DNA of 64,000 nucleotides from Thermoplasmata archaeon. GTDB taxonomy: Archaea > Thermoplasmatota > Thermoplasmata > Thermoplasmatales > GCA-001856825. Below, in pieces: positions 42,479 to 51,687 of the stretch (positions are counted from its first letter, which is position 1; every line of letters begins with the position of its first letter). The stretch lies in contig JAJZYX010000001.1 in NCBI GenBank assembly GCA_021797855.1, forward strand, positions 124,001 to 188,000, read 5' to 3'. The translations under genes were made by a program, and so were the position numbers. Below the pieces are notes generated by a model that ran no database searches, was not told the origin of the DNA, and saw nothing but the letters and a program-made list of their open reading frames with translations.

Positions 42479-42768
42479 TTCCCTCCCTCCTTCTTCTTGA
42501 ACATGGCAAGCATCCTTTCGGTCACTACGTAACCTCCTACGACGTTGAGGGTTGCCATCACCACCCCTACGAATCCGATAACTCTCTCAACGTCATTAGT
42601 AGCATATCCTAGCGCAAGTATTGCTCCCACTAAAACGATGCCGTGAATAAAATTTGAACCTGACATTAGCGGTGTGTGAAGAATGACAGGGACATGGCTT
42701 ATCACCTCATATCCCACGAATACCGCCAGGAGTATTATGTAGAGCCAAGCCCAGTCGGTAATTATCAT
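42475..42768 (-). CDS. pntA2: NAD(P) transhydrogenase alpha-2 subunit (membrane part of PntA)
   Basis: A 97-aa protein with three transmembrane helices, equal to the C-terminal membrane region of PntA. Its motif GYEVISHVPVILHTPLMSGSN is characteristic. PntA is thus encoded by two genes, as in several bacteria and archaea. It overlaps pntA1 (4 nt) and pntB (4 nt). Confidence 0.9.
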   Translation of the reverse strand: MIITDWAWLYIILLAVFVGYEVISHVPVILHTPLMSGSNFIHGIVLVGAILALGYATNDVERVIGFVGVVMATLNVVGGYVVTERMLAMFKKKEGGK

Positions 42769-43907
42769 TTCTTGTCACCCTCCTTGAGAAGAGGAGCGTA
42801 TGTCAAACGCCCGTCCGTGCAGACCAAACAGGCAGAAAGAAGGTCATCACCGGACGGATCAGCTAATTTCCCGTCCTTATCAATCATTATTGAAAGGAAT
42901 GACAAAACGTTCCTCGAAAACATCTGACTCGCGTTTATTGGGGCATCTGAAGGTGGATTTACCAGTCCTATTATTTTGACCCCATTGTAATTTACTATAT
43001 TCCCCCTTTGAGTAAGTTCACAGTTGCCACCTGAGTCCGCCATAGCATCCACTATTATGCTACCGGCTTTCATTTTTTTCACTGCATCAGCGCTGATAAC
43101 AAGTGGTGCCTTCTTGCCAGGGACTCCAGCGGTCGTTATTACAACATCTGAAGAAATGATAGCAGATTCCAGCATATCCTTCTCCTTTTTCTTCTCTTCT
43201 TCAGTGAGCTCCCTCGCATAACCACCTGCCCCTTCTGCATTCAGTCCTACCTCTATGAACTTCGCTCCTAAACTCCTGACATCATCACCAGCTGCCCTCC
43301 TCACATCATATGCTGAGACGGACGCTCCAAGTCTTTTGGCTGTTGCAACTGCCATAAGTCCCGCAACGCCCGCGCCAATCACCAGCACATTAGCTGGCTT
43401 TACTGTACCTGCTGCCGTGGTTAGCATTGGCATGAGCCTGGGGGAATGATACGCTCCAACGATTGCAGCCCTGTATCCAGTAACGGCAGACTGCGAAGAG
43501 AGGACATCCATTGATTGGGCGCGAGTGGTTCTTGGGAGGAGCTCCAGTGAATATGTTCTGATTCTCCTTTGAACCAGCTTATCTACTATCTCCCTAAATC
43601 TCAGTGGAAATATCTGTCCAACCAGGATTGAATCCGGAGGGATGATGTCTAGATCCTGTGGGTCAGGTCTTCCCAACATTACAATCACATTAGCATGCGA
43701 AAGTATCTCTCCCCTATCTCTCAAAATGTTGCACCCTGCAGATTGGTACTCCAAATCGGAGTACCCGCACCTGACACCCGCCCCCGTTTGTACCAGTATT
43801 CCAACGTTCCTGGATAGAAGCTTCTTGGCATCCTCAGGCACCATTGCGACCCTGTTCTCGCTGTCCGATGCTTCGTTAAGAATTCCAACCTGTATTGGCA
43901 AATTCAC
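42765..43907 (-). CDS. pntA1: NAD(P) transhydrogenase alpha-1 subunit (NAD-binding part of PntA)
   Basis: A 380-aa soluble NAD-binding domain I, related to alanine dehydrogenase. RVAMVPEDAKKL, GAGVRCGYSDLEY, LSSQSAVTGYRAAIVGA and the Rossmann sequence VIGAGVAGLMAVATAKRLGA are visible; AYDVRRAAGDDVRSLGAKFIE and the loop IVVDAMADSGGNCE complete the family pattern. It opens the pnt operon, whose start GTG 43907 follows a CTTATTATG-like element about 28 nt upstream. Confidence 0.94.
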   Translation of the reverse strand: MNLPIQVGILNEASDSENRVAMVPEDAKKLLSRNVGILVQTGAGVRCGYSDLEYQSAGCNILRDRGEILSHANVIVMLGRPDPQDLDIIPPDSILVGQIFPLRFREIVDKLVQRRIRTYSLELLPRTTRAQSMDVLSSQSAVTGYRAAIVGAYHSPRLMPMLTTAAGTVKPANVLVIGAGVAGLMAVATAKRLGASVSAYDVRRAAGDDVRSLGAKFIEVGLNAEGAGGYARELTEEEKKKEKDMLESAIISSDVVITTAGVPGKKAPLVISADAVKKMKAGSIIVDAMADSGGNCELTQRGNIVNYNGVKIIGLVNPPSDAPINASQMFSRNVLSFLSIMIDKDGKLADPSGDDLLSACLVCTDGRLTYAPLLKEGDKK

Positions 43908-44031
43908 CGACCTAGGCGTGAATAAATGTTCATAATAAGTAACTATCGTTTCTATTTAGCATTAATTTCGGAACAAAATCCCACTGATATTATGTTGGGC
44001 CAGATATGTCTACGCCATTTCTGACGTTGAA

Positions 44032-44937
44032 TTACTTATCCACCTTCAGCAGGTCGCTTAATGCATCCAAGAAATCGGGGTACTTGAACTGGAAACCCAG
44101 CTCTAAGAGTCTTTTAGGCAAAACCTTTTGACTGCTGAACACCGAATATCTGCCCCCTTCTCCAAGAAGAATACCGGTAGCCCTTGGTCCAACCTTTACC
44201 CTTGCTTTCCTGCCAATCTGATTGGCTATGAGTTGCATCATCCCTTCCATCTTTAAAGGGCTAGGCGAGACAGCGTTGTAAACCCCTTCGAATCCTTTGC
44301 TGGTCATAAAGATGATCGAATATACCGCATCCTCTACGTGAATCCAGGATTTCCAAGCTGATTTTCCTTTTGTGTCGAATGAAATGCCATTCCTTGCACC
44401 TCTAATCAACTGAGCGAATGCACCTCCATCTTTTCCCATGACGACCCCAAATCTGGGAATAAGAAGCTTGACGTTTTTGTCCAATTTCCTCGCTTCGTCT
44501 TCCCACTTGATGCACAAAGAAGCTAGAAAATCGTTACCGGGACCGGAATCTTCGTCCGCCGTTCCATCGTCGAGATCACCGTAGTACCCTACTGCTGATG
44601 CGTTGACAAAATACTTCGGTTTTGTCACGGCAGAATTGATTGCCCTGACGAGCATTGCTGTGCTATCTACCCTTGATTTAATTATCTCTTCTTTATATGA
44701 CTCGCTCCACCTTTTATCGATGCTGGCACCTGAAAGGTTGACTATTAAGTCATAGTTTTCTATCTCTTTTGCTAACGCCCTTACCTCGCTATGGTCCCTC
44801 CACGAAATCTGCTTGTACTGCCCGTTACTGGCGGAGCTCCTGGTTAGCAATGTCACTTCCCCTCCGCTATCAACTATCCCCTTTGCCAGATGCCTCCCGA
44901 TGAACCCAGTCCCACCAGCGATGAGTACTCTAATCAT
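44032..44937 (-). CDS. NAD-dependent epimerase/dehydratase-like protein (TIGR01777-type)
   Basis: A 301-aa extended SDR. IAGGTGFIGRHLAK is the nucleotide loop, and the SGASIDKRWSESYKEEIIKSRVDST segment, SAVGYYGD, KSAWKSWIHVEDAV and NAVSPSPLKM are typical of the SulA/YfcH-like family (named for Bacillus and E. coli members), whose activity is not well defined. ATG 44937 is chosen; GTG 44964 is a longer alternative. It lies 50 nt downstream of the 98-aa gene on the same strand and may share its transcript. Confidence 0.85.
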   Translation of the reverse strand: MIRVLIAGGTGFIGRHLAKGIVDSGGEVTLLTRSSASNGQYKQISWRDHSEVRALAKEIENYDLIVNLSGASIDKRWSESYKEEIIKSRVDSTAMLVRAINSAVTKPKYFVNASAVGYYGDLDDGTADEDSGPGNDFLASLCIKWEDEARKLDKNVKLLIPRFGVVMGKDGGAFAQLIRGARNGISFDTKGKSAWKSWIHVEDAVYSIIFMTSKGFEGVYNAVSPSPLKMEGMMQLIANQIGRKARVKVGPRATGILLGEGGRYSVFSSQKVLPKRLLELGFQFKYPDFLDALSDLLKVDK

Positions 44938-44987
44938 ATTCCCGCTCGCTTTAACTATTTCCACTAACGAATATGCAACAATAAACC

Positions 44988-45284
44988 TTACGCGGCCGCC
45001 GTTACGGTAAATTTCGTCGGCGATGCACCCTGAGGAAGAAGCGGGTCAACTATGATTCTGAAAGGTATTCCACTTTTCTGGCAGAATGCATCAATTTCGT
45101 AGACTCTAACATCCATTATCTTGTCTGCCACCTTCTTTTTTGTTACGAAGGTGTTGTAGTAAATTGATGATGTGTCTTCCTGTATTTTCCCATTCTCTTC
45201 GTACTCAACTTTTACAGTATAGCTGTGATTCAGGTCGCAGATCGGGCACTTCAACATTGAGACCTTCATTTCTAGTTCTGACAT
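44988..45284 (-). CDS. Uncharacterised small protein with CPIC motif
   Basis: A 98-aa protein. C13-x2-C16 with H20 nearby forms a possible half zinc site; a further Cys lies in IDAFCQKSG. The rest is beta-rich (YTVKVEYEENG, RVYEIDAFC). No family is recognised. An AT-rich element at 45303-45310 (minus-strand TAAATATA) points to a transcript start near 45280, so M6 (45269) may be the real start. It may be co-transcribed with the epimerase-like gene. Confidence 0.55.
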   Translation of the reverse strand: MSELEMKVSMLKCPICDLNHSYTVKVEYEENGKIQEDTSSIYYNTFVTKKKVADKIMDVRVYEIDAFCQKSGIPFRIIVDPLLPQGASPTKFTVTAAA

Positions 45285-45405
45285 ACATCCTGATTATATC
45301 ATTATATTTACGAATTTTTTCCAGCTACGGAAAATAGGCGTAAGCCCGATTTATCCATATGAGTGATTTATTAGCAAAGGATCATTATCTATTAAAGGGA
45401 CTAGA

Positions 45406-46302
45406 ATGAACCTGCGACACCAATTCACAAAGCTGACGGATATAGCTTCTAGGGGAGGAAAAGTCCCGCCCATGTACCTTTTCCTGACATTCATTCTCCC
45501 GGGATTCGTCTTTTCCTTCTCAAAATCAGGGCAATTGAATTATCTTCCATTCATTCTTGCCTCCGTCGCGATCATGCCGCTAATGGCCGCTACAAACCTG
45601 TTTGACGACTACTTTGACTACGCGAGGGGAATTGACAAACCTGATTCACCTAATACCCTCTACAGGAAACATCCGGTGTTTCACTATGGCGTCAGCACTC
45701 GATACCTGTTGACATGGGCAATAGTATTTTCTGTCGTTTATCTGGCTTCCATATTCCTTATATCTCTTAGATATGGGATTGTTCTGAATACCTTTGGTGT
45801 CATTGGATTTCTCCTGGGTTACTTCTATACTGGGCCGCCAATAGGTTATAAATACTTGGGTCTTGGAGAGGTAGGGGTGTTTTTCTCATCTGTCGCCGCC
45901 GGCGAGCTTATAGCTATTGCTACGCTGGGACATTTTTACTCCCAATCAGTCCCTTTTCTCATTCCTTTTTCACTTCTAATTTCCCTCATCCTCTTTCTCG
46001 GGAATTACAGGGACATGGAATGTGACAAAGGCTCTGGCACAAGGACCATGGCAGTTCTACTGGGTGAAAGATACTCAAGGTGGTTTGCAGTTTCTATATT
46101 CAGTGCTTTCTACCTTTCTGTTGTCGCCCTCTATTTCCTTAAAATTTACAATGTACTTTCTCTCCTCGACCTCCTGGCATCCCCCTTTGCCTACCTGATG
46201 TTAGCGAGATGGCCTCATGTGGAGAGAACCTCCCTAGAAAAATTCGCCGGGCCTTACGTCTTTGCGATTCTCTTCCTACTCGCTATACTTCTATCCTTTT
46301 AG
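45406..46302 (+). CDS. UbiA-family prenyltransferase
   Basis: A 298-aa integral membrane protein with about nine helices. The two aspartate-rich motifs are NLFDDYFDYARGID (64-77) and YRDMECDKGSG. Enzymes of this family attach polyprenyl groups to aromatic or lipid acceptors, for example the menaquinone or heme side chain or archaeol synthesis. The ND/DxxxD pattern with NLFDD suggests a MenA-like or quinone-type member. Together with UbiX and the polyprenyl synthase at 19 kb it fits a quinone pathway feeding the respiratory complexes. Confidence 0.87.
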   Translation: MNLRHQFTKLTDIASRGGKVPPMYLFLTFILPGFVFSFSKSGQLNYLPFILASVAIMPLMAATNLFDDYFDYARGIDKPDSPNTLYRKHPVFHYGVSTRYLLTWAIVFSVVYLASIFLISLRYGIVLNTFGVIGFLLGYFYTGPPIGYKYLGLGEVGVFFSSVAAGELIAIATLGHFYSQSVPFLIPFSLLISLILFLGNYRDMECDKGSGTRTMAVLLGERYSRWFAVSIFSAFYLSVVALYFLKIYNVLSLLDLLASPFAYLMLARWPHVERTSLEKFAGPYVFAILFLLAILLSF

Positions 46303-46332
46303 TCACTCCTCTTTTTCAACTCACAGGTAAGA

Positions 46333-46356
46333 AATCGTTAAATCGTTAAAGCGTTC
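46333..46356 (+). repeat. Three 8-bp tandem repeats in an Lrp promoter
   Basis: AATCGTTA occurs twice in tandem (46333-46340, 46341-46348) followed by the related AAGCGTTC (46349-46356), ending 16 nt before the ATG of the regulator gene. The TTAAA-containing unit may also serve as TATA element, so a repressor bound there would block transcription. Confidence 0.45.
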
Positions 46357-46371
46357 TACAAGTTGACAGCT

Positions 46372-46827
46372 ATGGATGAGTTCGACAAGCGAATTTTAAG
46401 ACTACTCAGGGAGGACGCAACTCTTTCACTTAAAGAGATCGGGAAGAGAGTTGGGCTCTACTCCCCGTCTGCAATTAGCAAGAGAATAGAACTTCTCAGG
46501 ATGAATGGGTACATAAAGAAAATATCCGCCTCCATCGACTACTCCAAACTGGGTTACTCCTTTGTGACCCTCACTTTTATAAGGGGGAAGTATGGAGGGA
46601 ATTATAAGGACGTTATTGCGGAGAAACTTAAGAAAATCCCAGGGATAGTATCCGTGTATTTCCTCCTCGGAGACATTGACTTCGTTATTGAGACTGTATC
46701 AAAGAGCAAAGATGAATACTCGAAGATACTGGACAGGATATCTTCCATTGCCGAAATAGAGAGATCAGACACCAGGACAGTTCTCCAGACCTACAGGGAG
46801 ATGGATTTTGGATCAGTGGAGGTTTGA
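46372..46827 (+). CDS. Lrp/AsnC-family transcription regulator
   Basis: A 151-aa protein: helix-turn-helix in LKEIGKRVGLYSPSAISKRIELL, then an Lrp-type C-terminal domain with GDIDFVIETVSKSKDEY. The start ATG 46372 is favoured over TTG 46363 because DEFDKRILRLL is the usual family beginning. It is similar to the regulator at 22.8 kb. It ends 3 nt before the divergent-tail ALDH gene and may regulate the neighbouring ALDH or the downstream opposing operon. Confidence 0.88.
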   Translation: MDEFDKRILRLLREDATLSLKEIGKRVGLYSPSAISKRIELLRMNGYIKKISASIDYSKLGYSFVTLTFIRGKYGGNYKDVIAEKLKKIPGIVSVYFLLGDIDFVIETVSKSKDEYSKILDRISSIAEIERSDTRTVLQTYREMDFGSVEV

Positions 46828-46830
46828 GCA

Positions 46831-48315
46831 CTATTTCTCGCCGTAAACTTGGTAGTACCAGCTCTTCCTCGCTGCTCCGGTAAGGTCAACGTAAACATGC
46901 TTCAGCGTCGTGAATTCCTCTAAAGAGTACCTTGAGGTGGATGCCCCGAATCCTGAGCCTTTCATGGGGGACCACGGCATCTCCGATGGGATAGGTACGT
47001 GGTCATTAATCCAGACGGTTCCGAACCTGAGATCTCTGGCCGCCATCATTGCCGTCCTCACATCCTTGGTCCAGACAGAAGACCCAAGACCGTAGATGAC
47101 GTCATTCGCCTTTTCTATTACTTCCTCATAACCCTTGAATTTAAGAATGACTGAGACTGGGCCAAATATCTCTTCCTGTACTATCCTGGCCTTGTTGTCT
47201 TCTGTACCAATGAGTACCGGCCTAATGAAGAATCCAGATTTAAATTCCTGTTCTCCCCCATCGTAGAGGACCTCCCCCTCATTCTTTCCCACTTCTACAT
47301 AACCCCTTACCCTCTTCAGCTGTTCAGAAGATATGAGAGGTCCGAGGTCAGTGTCTCTCTTAGTGGGGTCTCCAACTTTAATTTTCTTAATCTTCTCTAT
47401 GTACATTTTCCTGAATTTCTCGTAAACGCTTTCCTGAACGTATATCCTGGTTGCCGCGGAGCAATCCTGACCGTTATTAACGAAGCTTCCCACCACTGCT
47501 CCCTCAGTCGCTGCATCAATGTCCGCATCGTTGAAGACTATGAACGGAGCTTTCCCACCAAGCTCTAGGGAAAGTCTCTTCACTGTTCCGGAGGCAATGC
47601 TGGAAATTCTTCTCCCTACCTCGTTTGATCCAGTGAAGGCGACCATGTCCACCTTAGGATTGGTGGCAATCTCCTCGCCCACCGTACTTCCTGGACCGGT
47701 CACAACATTGAAGACCCCCTTCGGTATCCCTGCCTCCTTGACAGCATTCGCAAGTTCAAGTGTCGAGAGAGGGGTATAGGTCGCTGGTTTGACCACAACA
47801 GTATTCCCTGCAGCTATCGCTGGTATCGCACGCCATGCAACCATCATTAGAGGGTAATTCCATGGTGTTATAGCACCAACCACTCCTACAGGCTCGCGGC
47901 GAAGGATACTCGTCCCCTCTGTGACATACTCCTTTGCAGCCACTCCATCGATAATCCTCGCTGCTCCCGCGAAGAATCTCAGGTTGTCTATGGTGTAAGC
48001 AACATCGTAGTCAACCACCTGCTTGACGGGTTTCCCAGTGTTTGCCAGTTCGGTTTCACCGAATTTTATTATGTCCTCTTCCAGAAATCTACTCAGCTTA
48101 AGTATCGCCTCCGCTCTTGAGGCGGGGGAAAGCCTTGGCCATTCCCCCTTGTCGAATGCTTCCCTAGCAGCATCGATGGCTGCCCTTGCATCCTCCACTC
48201 CTCCCTTTTGGACCTTCGCAATAGTCTCCTCGTTCGCGGGATTTATGACGTTCTCTTCTTCTTCTCTGCTTGATTTAACCCACTCATTATTGATGAAAAG
48301 TCCATACGTTTTCAT
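46831..48315 (-). CDS. Aldehyde dehydrogenase (betaine/gamma-aminobutyraldehyde dehydrogenase-like)
   Basis: A 494-aa NAD-dependent ALDH. INPANEETIAKV begins the fold; VGAITPWNYPLMM, the base in SLELGGKAP, and the nucleophile Cys in NNGQDCSAATR are seen, with the C-terminal YSLEEFTTLKHVYVD of amino-aldehyde dehydrogenases. That last motif favours amino-aldehyde substrates such as 4-aminobutanal. ATG 48315 is chosen behind a minus-strand AATTTTATC element at about 48348 that predicts a transcript start near 48321. It is the first enzyme of the catabolic island. Confidence 0.88.
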   Translation of the reverse strand: MKTYGLFINNEWVKSSREEEENVINPANEETIAKVQKGGVEDARAAIDAAREAFDKGEWPRLSPASRAEAILKLSRFLEEDIIKFGETELANTGKPVKQVVDYDVAYTIDNLRFFAGAARIIDGVAAKEYVTEGTSILRREPVGVVGAITPWNYPLMMVAWRAIPAIAAGNTVVVKPATYTPLSTLELANAVKEAGIPKGVFNVVTGPGSTVGEEIATNPKVDMVAFTGSNEVGRRISSIASGTVKRLSLELGGKAPFIVFNDADIDAATEGAVVGSFVNNGQDCSAATRIYVQESVYEKFRKMYIEKIKKIKVGDPTKRDTDLGPLISSEQLKRVRGYVEVGKNEGEVLYDGGEQEFKSGFFIRPVLIGTEDNKARIVQEEIFGPVSVILKFKGYEEVIEKANDVIYGLGSSVWTKDVRTAMMAARDLRFGTVWINDHVPIPSEMPWSPMKGSGFGASTSRYSLEEFTTLKHVYVDLTGAARKSWYYQVYGEK

Positions 48316-48408
48316 TTCACTAATGCCATGGTTCACCAAAAGATAAAATTTCTCAATTCTTTCTTACCTCCAGGAACAGGTTCCCCCGGGGAAACTTACA
48401 TCCGGATT

Positions 48409-49398
48409 TCATCGCCCTATTCCGGCCTTTCTTTCGCCCATGTAATCGTAGAGCCAGCACTTTACCGCGCCCTTGCCGTAGCTGAAATATGGAGGGGTCT
48501 TTTCGCAGGCAGAGAATCGTTTAGAACAGGAATTTTTATAGATACAGCCTTCTCCGCTCGGTTCCCCTGATACCTTCTCCTCAGAAAATTCGGAGGATGA
48601 GGAGAACGAAATGTTTGCCTCTATCAGGTCTGAGGTGTAAGGATGCCTCGGATTCTCGAATATTTCTTCCGTGCTTCCTTGTTCCAAAATTTCACCGTAA
48701 TAGAGTACAGCCACTCTGTCAGTCATGTACTTTATAACGTTAAGATCGTGGGTTATGAATATGTAACTGATCGATAGCTCTCTCTTCAGTCTTGTCAAGA
48801 GGTTCAGGATTTGGGCTTGGATAGAGACATCCAACGAACTTGTAGGCTCATCAAGAACCAGTATTTTCTTTCCGCCTATCAGCGTTCTCGCCAAACTCAC
48901 TCTCTGTTTTTCACCACCGCTCAGTTCTGGTGGATATGAATCTAACTTACTGGCCGGTAGTTCTACAAGATTAGCCGCCTCGACTATCTTTTCTTTCCTC
49001 TGCTCGTCGCTCATTTTTCCTTTGGCTATAATACCCTCGGAAATAATATCGGAGACTGTTACCCTAGGATTAAGACTCCCAACCGGGTCCTGAAAGACTA
49101 TACCAATGGTCTTTCTCAGGAGAAGTAAGTCCTCCTTCTTCGTGTAATCGATACGCCTTCCATAAAGCTTTACGTAGCTTTCCTTCGGCCTGTAGATCCC
49201 TACTAGTGTTCTTGCCAGTGTGGTCTTGCCTGACCCAGTCTCCCCCACGATTCCGAAAGTCTCCCCTTCCTTTATGGAAAATGTGACCCCGTTTAGAACC
49301 CTCTTCCACTTCCTCCTGCTTCCACCATGACCTATCACTTTCCCCTTCACTCTGAATTGAATGGTCAGATTTTCTACCTCAAGGATAGGTTCAGTCAT
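48409..49398 (-). CDS. Peptide ABC transporter ATP-binding protein (OppF/DppF-type)
   Basis: A 329-aa ABC ATPase. Walker A GETGSGKTT (52-60), Q-loop VFQDPVGSLNPR, signature LSGGEKQRVSLARTL and Walker B ILVLDEPTSSLD are complete. The C-terminal oligopeptide-transporter domain has GCIYKNSCSKRFSACEKTPPY and a final CWLYD, giving the four Cys pattern associated with an iron-sulfur site in this family. It overlaps oppD by 8 nt and is third in an operon with a saccharopine-dehydrogenase-like gene and OppD. Confidence 0.9.
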   Translation of the reverse strand: MTEPILEVENLTIQFRVKGKVIGHGGSRRKWKRVLNGVTFSIKEGETFGIVGETGSGKTTLARTLVGIYRPKESYVKLYGRRIDYTKKEDLLLLRKTIGIVFQDPVGSLNPRVTVSDIISEGIIAKGKMSDEQRKEKIVEAANLVELPASKLDSYPPELSGGEKQRVSLARTLIGGKKILVLDEPTSSLDVSIQAQILNLLTRLKRELSISYIFITHDLNVIKYMTDRVAVLYYGEILEQGSTEEIFENPRHPYTSDLIEANISFSSSSEFSEEKVSGEPSGEGCIYKNSCSKRFSACEKTPPYFSYGKGAVKCWLYDYMGERKAGIGR

Positions 49399-50389
49399 AA
49401 AGCCAGCACGCTACCTCTCTCGATCCGTCTCTCACCTTCAGCTCTGGTACCTTTTCCTTACATATATCCATTGCCTTTGGACAGCGCGTATTGAAAGCGC
49501 AACCCTTAGGAAGATGTCTGAGGTCAGGGGGTGATCCAGAAGATACCTTCAGTTCGCCAGAACTGGAATAACCTTCAGGGATGGAATTCCTAAGCATAGC
49601 GGTATAAGGATGTAGCGGGGAATGCAAGACATCGGCCATCTTTCCACTTTCTACCGTCCTCCCCGCATACATCACATATATTCTATCGCACATATTTGCA
49701 GCAACTGCTAGGTCGTGGGTAATAAGAAGAATGCTGGAAAATACTTCCCTTTTAAGATTCATTATAAGGTTTATGATCTTCCTCTGAATTATCAGGTCCA
49801 GGCCTGTAGTTGGCTCATCAAGAATGAGTAGGTTGGGCTTCTGGACAAGTACCATCGCTATAGATACTCTCTGCCTCATTCCTCCAGAAAGTTGATGCGG
49901 ATATGCGCTCAATACAGTGTCAACATCCCTTATCATAACTTCATTCAGAGACTTTCTTATAATTTCCTCTTTCTCCTTCTTATCCTTCGTAGGGCTCCCG
50001 ATGTTCACTGCCTCTTCCATCTGATCGTGAACGGAATAGACGGGGTTTAACGATGTCAGCGGCTCCTGGAAGATCATATTGATCCCCTTTCCTCTGAAAT
50101 TATAATTATTGTCTCTTTGGGGGTATATCTCTTTGCCATCGAACAGTATGGTCCCCTTTGTGATTCTAGCCGGCGGGATATCCAGAACACCAACGATTGC
50201 TTGAGCGAGGGTAGATTTTCCGGAACCGCTTTCCCCAACAATTCCGACGACCTCTTCCTTTCCTATAGTTATTGAAACGTCTTTCAGTACCTCTACGCTT
50301 CTATCTATCGTCTCGAAATTTACAGAAAGTCCGCGGACTTCTAGGAGGGATGAATTCAACGGGACTCTACTAGAAATCTGGATTGCCAT
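49391..50389 (-). CDS. Peptide ABC transporter ATP-binding protein (OppD/DppD-type)
   Basis: A 332-aa ABC ATPase: Walker A GESGSGKST, Q-loop MIFQEPLTSLNPVYSV, signature LSGGMRQRVSIAMVL, Walker B LLILDEPTTGLD. The C-terminal region has GCAFNTRCPKAMDICKE and a final ACWLYD, again the four-Cys pattern of Opp/Dpp ATPases. ATG 50389 is preferred to TTG 50413, which lies inside the upstream gene. The cognate binding protein and permeases are not adjacent but 6-10 kb away on the plus strand. Confidence 0.9.
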   Translation of the reverse strand: MAIQISSRVPLNSSLLEVRGLSVNFETIDRSVEVLKDVSITIGKEEVVGIVGESGSGKSTLAQAIVGVLDIPPARITKGTILFDGKEIYPQRDNNYNFRGKGINMIFQEPLTSLNPVYSVHDQMEEAVNIGSPTKDKKEKEEIIRKSLNEVMIRDVDTVLSAYPHQLSGGMRQRVSIAMVLVQKPNLLILDEPTTGLDLIIQRKIINLIMNLKREVFSSILLITHDLAVAANMCDRIYVMYAGRTVESGKMADVLHSPLHPYTAMLRNSIPEGYSSSGELKVSSGSPPDLRHLPKGCAFNTRCPKAMDICKEKVPELKVRDGSREVACWLYD

Positions 50390-50399
50390 ATTAAGTATT

Positions 50400-51551
50400 T
50401 CAGTTTGAGTCAAAACTTTCCTCAGACCTGATCTTTATATCCCTCTTTCCTAGTTCTGCGAAGAATGGTTTCACAGGCACTATCTGTTCTGGAGGTTTTA
50501 CCCCTTTACCCTTGATCACACCTCCCATGATCATCTGCGCAGCTATGGACCCAGGGACGCCAACCTCCTTTTGAGATGCCGAAACCCTCCACCTTTCATC
50601 ATATTTGAAGTACGCCCTAACTTCAACCCTCTTTGGTCTTCCCTCATCAGTACCCTTTGCAGTCACAACACTCATTTCAAAGTCTTTTACCTGCGTGCCC
50701 TCAGGGGGAGAAAACATTCCCTGAGATTTCAGATATTCGAACAGGAAGTCCCTCGGTGCAATTTCAAGCCCTCCAACGTTTACCTTGTCCTTTCTCCCAA
50801 AACCTATGTCAGTCAGAAACTTGAGCTTCTCTATGTCCGCACTACCTTCCTTCCATTCCACATACTTAATACCCTTTTCTGCGAAACTGGAAGGAAGAGT
50901 GGCTATCTCAGAATGAATTGACCTAAAGATCTTTGCCTTCCCTACCTCCCAGCCAAAATCAAACTCTTCCATGTTGCAAAATGGGTCAGATTCAACTATC
51001 CCTCCGTCGAAATGTACTGATTTCATCGTCAGTTCATCGAAAAGCGTAGCAGGTGACCAAGTAAAGAACAGCTTGGGATAGTTTGTCTTATCCACCCAAC
51101 CATCCCTAATAACTATTTCATCAACCTTGTCAAGCTTGCTCACCGCGTAGCTTGCCATTATATTAGTTATCCCAGGTTGCGCGCCCATCCCGACAATCGC
51201 TAGCAGTCCTGCATCCTTGAATTCCTGGTCTAGAGCCAGTTGCTCAAGTGTCACCTTGTATAACCCTCCAAAATCCAGATAGTTTGTCTTTGCCTCCAGG
51301 GCGGCTCTCATTATCTTCACATTGTGATAATATTGCACCGCGTTTATTACAACATCTGCACCCTTGAGGATTCTTACCAGCGCTTCCTTATCATTTACAT
51401 CAACCTTAGAGTATCTGACTCTAGGATCATTGAAATCAAGATTTTTTACAACGTCCCCAACTATTATTTCATCAATTTTATTATTATCAATTAAATCAAA
51501 AACCGCACATCTGCCGGTCAAACCCATTCCACCCAGTACTATAGCCTTCAC
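50400..51551 (-). CDS. Saccharopine dehydrogenase-family oxidoreductase
   Basis: A 383-aa enzyme with N-terminal Rossmann loop LGGMGLTGRCAVFDL and a GADVVINAVQYYHNV region, then the central YLDFGGLYKV and MGAQPGITNIMA, typical of saccharopine reductase and lysine 6-dehydrogenase-like proteins. A reaction on lysine or another amino acid fits the catabolic neighbours, but the substrate cannot be read. The start is GTG 51551, leaderless behind the TTTATATTAA element. It heads the operon with OppD and OppF, which ties amino acid breakdown to peptide uptake. Confidence 0.8.
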   Translation of the reverse strand: MKAIVLGGMGLTGRCAVFDLIDNNKIDEIIVGDVVKNLDFNDPRVRYSKVDVNDKEALVRILKGADVVINAVQYYHNVKIMRAALEAKTNYLDFGGLYKVTLEQLALDQEFKDAGLLAIVGMGAQPGITNIMASYAVSKLDKVDEIVIRDGWVDKTNYPKLFFTWSPATLFDELTMKSVHFDGGIVESDPFCNMEEFDFGWEVGKAKIFRSIHSEIATLPSSFAEKGIKYVEWKEGSADIEKLKFLTDIGFGRKDKVNVGGLEIAPRDFLFEYLKSQGMFSPPEGTQVKDFEMSVVTAKGTDEGRPKRVEVRAYFKYDERWRVSASQKEVGVPGSIAAQMIMGGVIKGKGVKPPEQIVPVKPFFAELGKRDIKIRSEESFDSN

Positions 51552-51556
51552 GTAGC

Positions 51557-51578
51557 TATATTAATATAGATTAATATA
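51557..51578 (-). promoter_or_regulatory. Palindrome and 10-bp-spaced direct repeat at a divergent promoter
   Basis: TATATTAATATA (51557-51568) is a perfect palindrome. ATTAATATA occurs at 51560-51568 and 51570-51578, one helix turn apart. They cover the TATA box (TTTATATTAA, minus strand) and the region to the GTG start, a likely operator for the OppDF operon. Confidence 0.45.
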
Positions 51579-51687
51579 AACGTTTTCCTTCTCATTAAAA
51601 AAATTGTAAACAAATGAATTATATTTTGAAAAATTTTAAAGAAAATCGAGCCTGGGAAAAAATAATATACCCCACCAGAATATCAAG

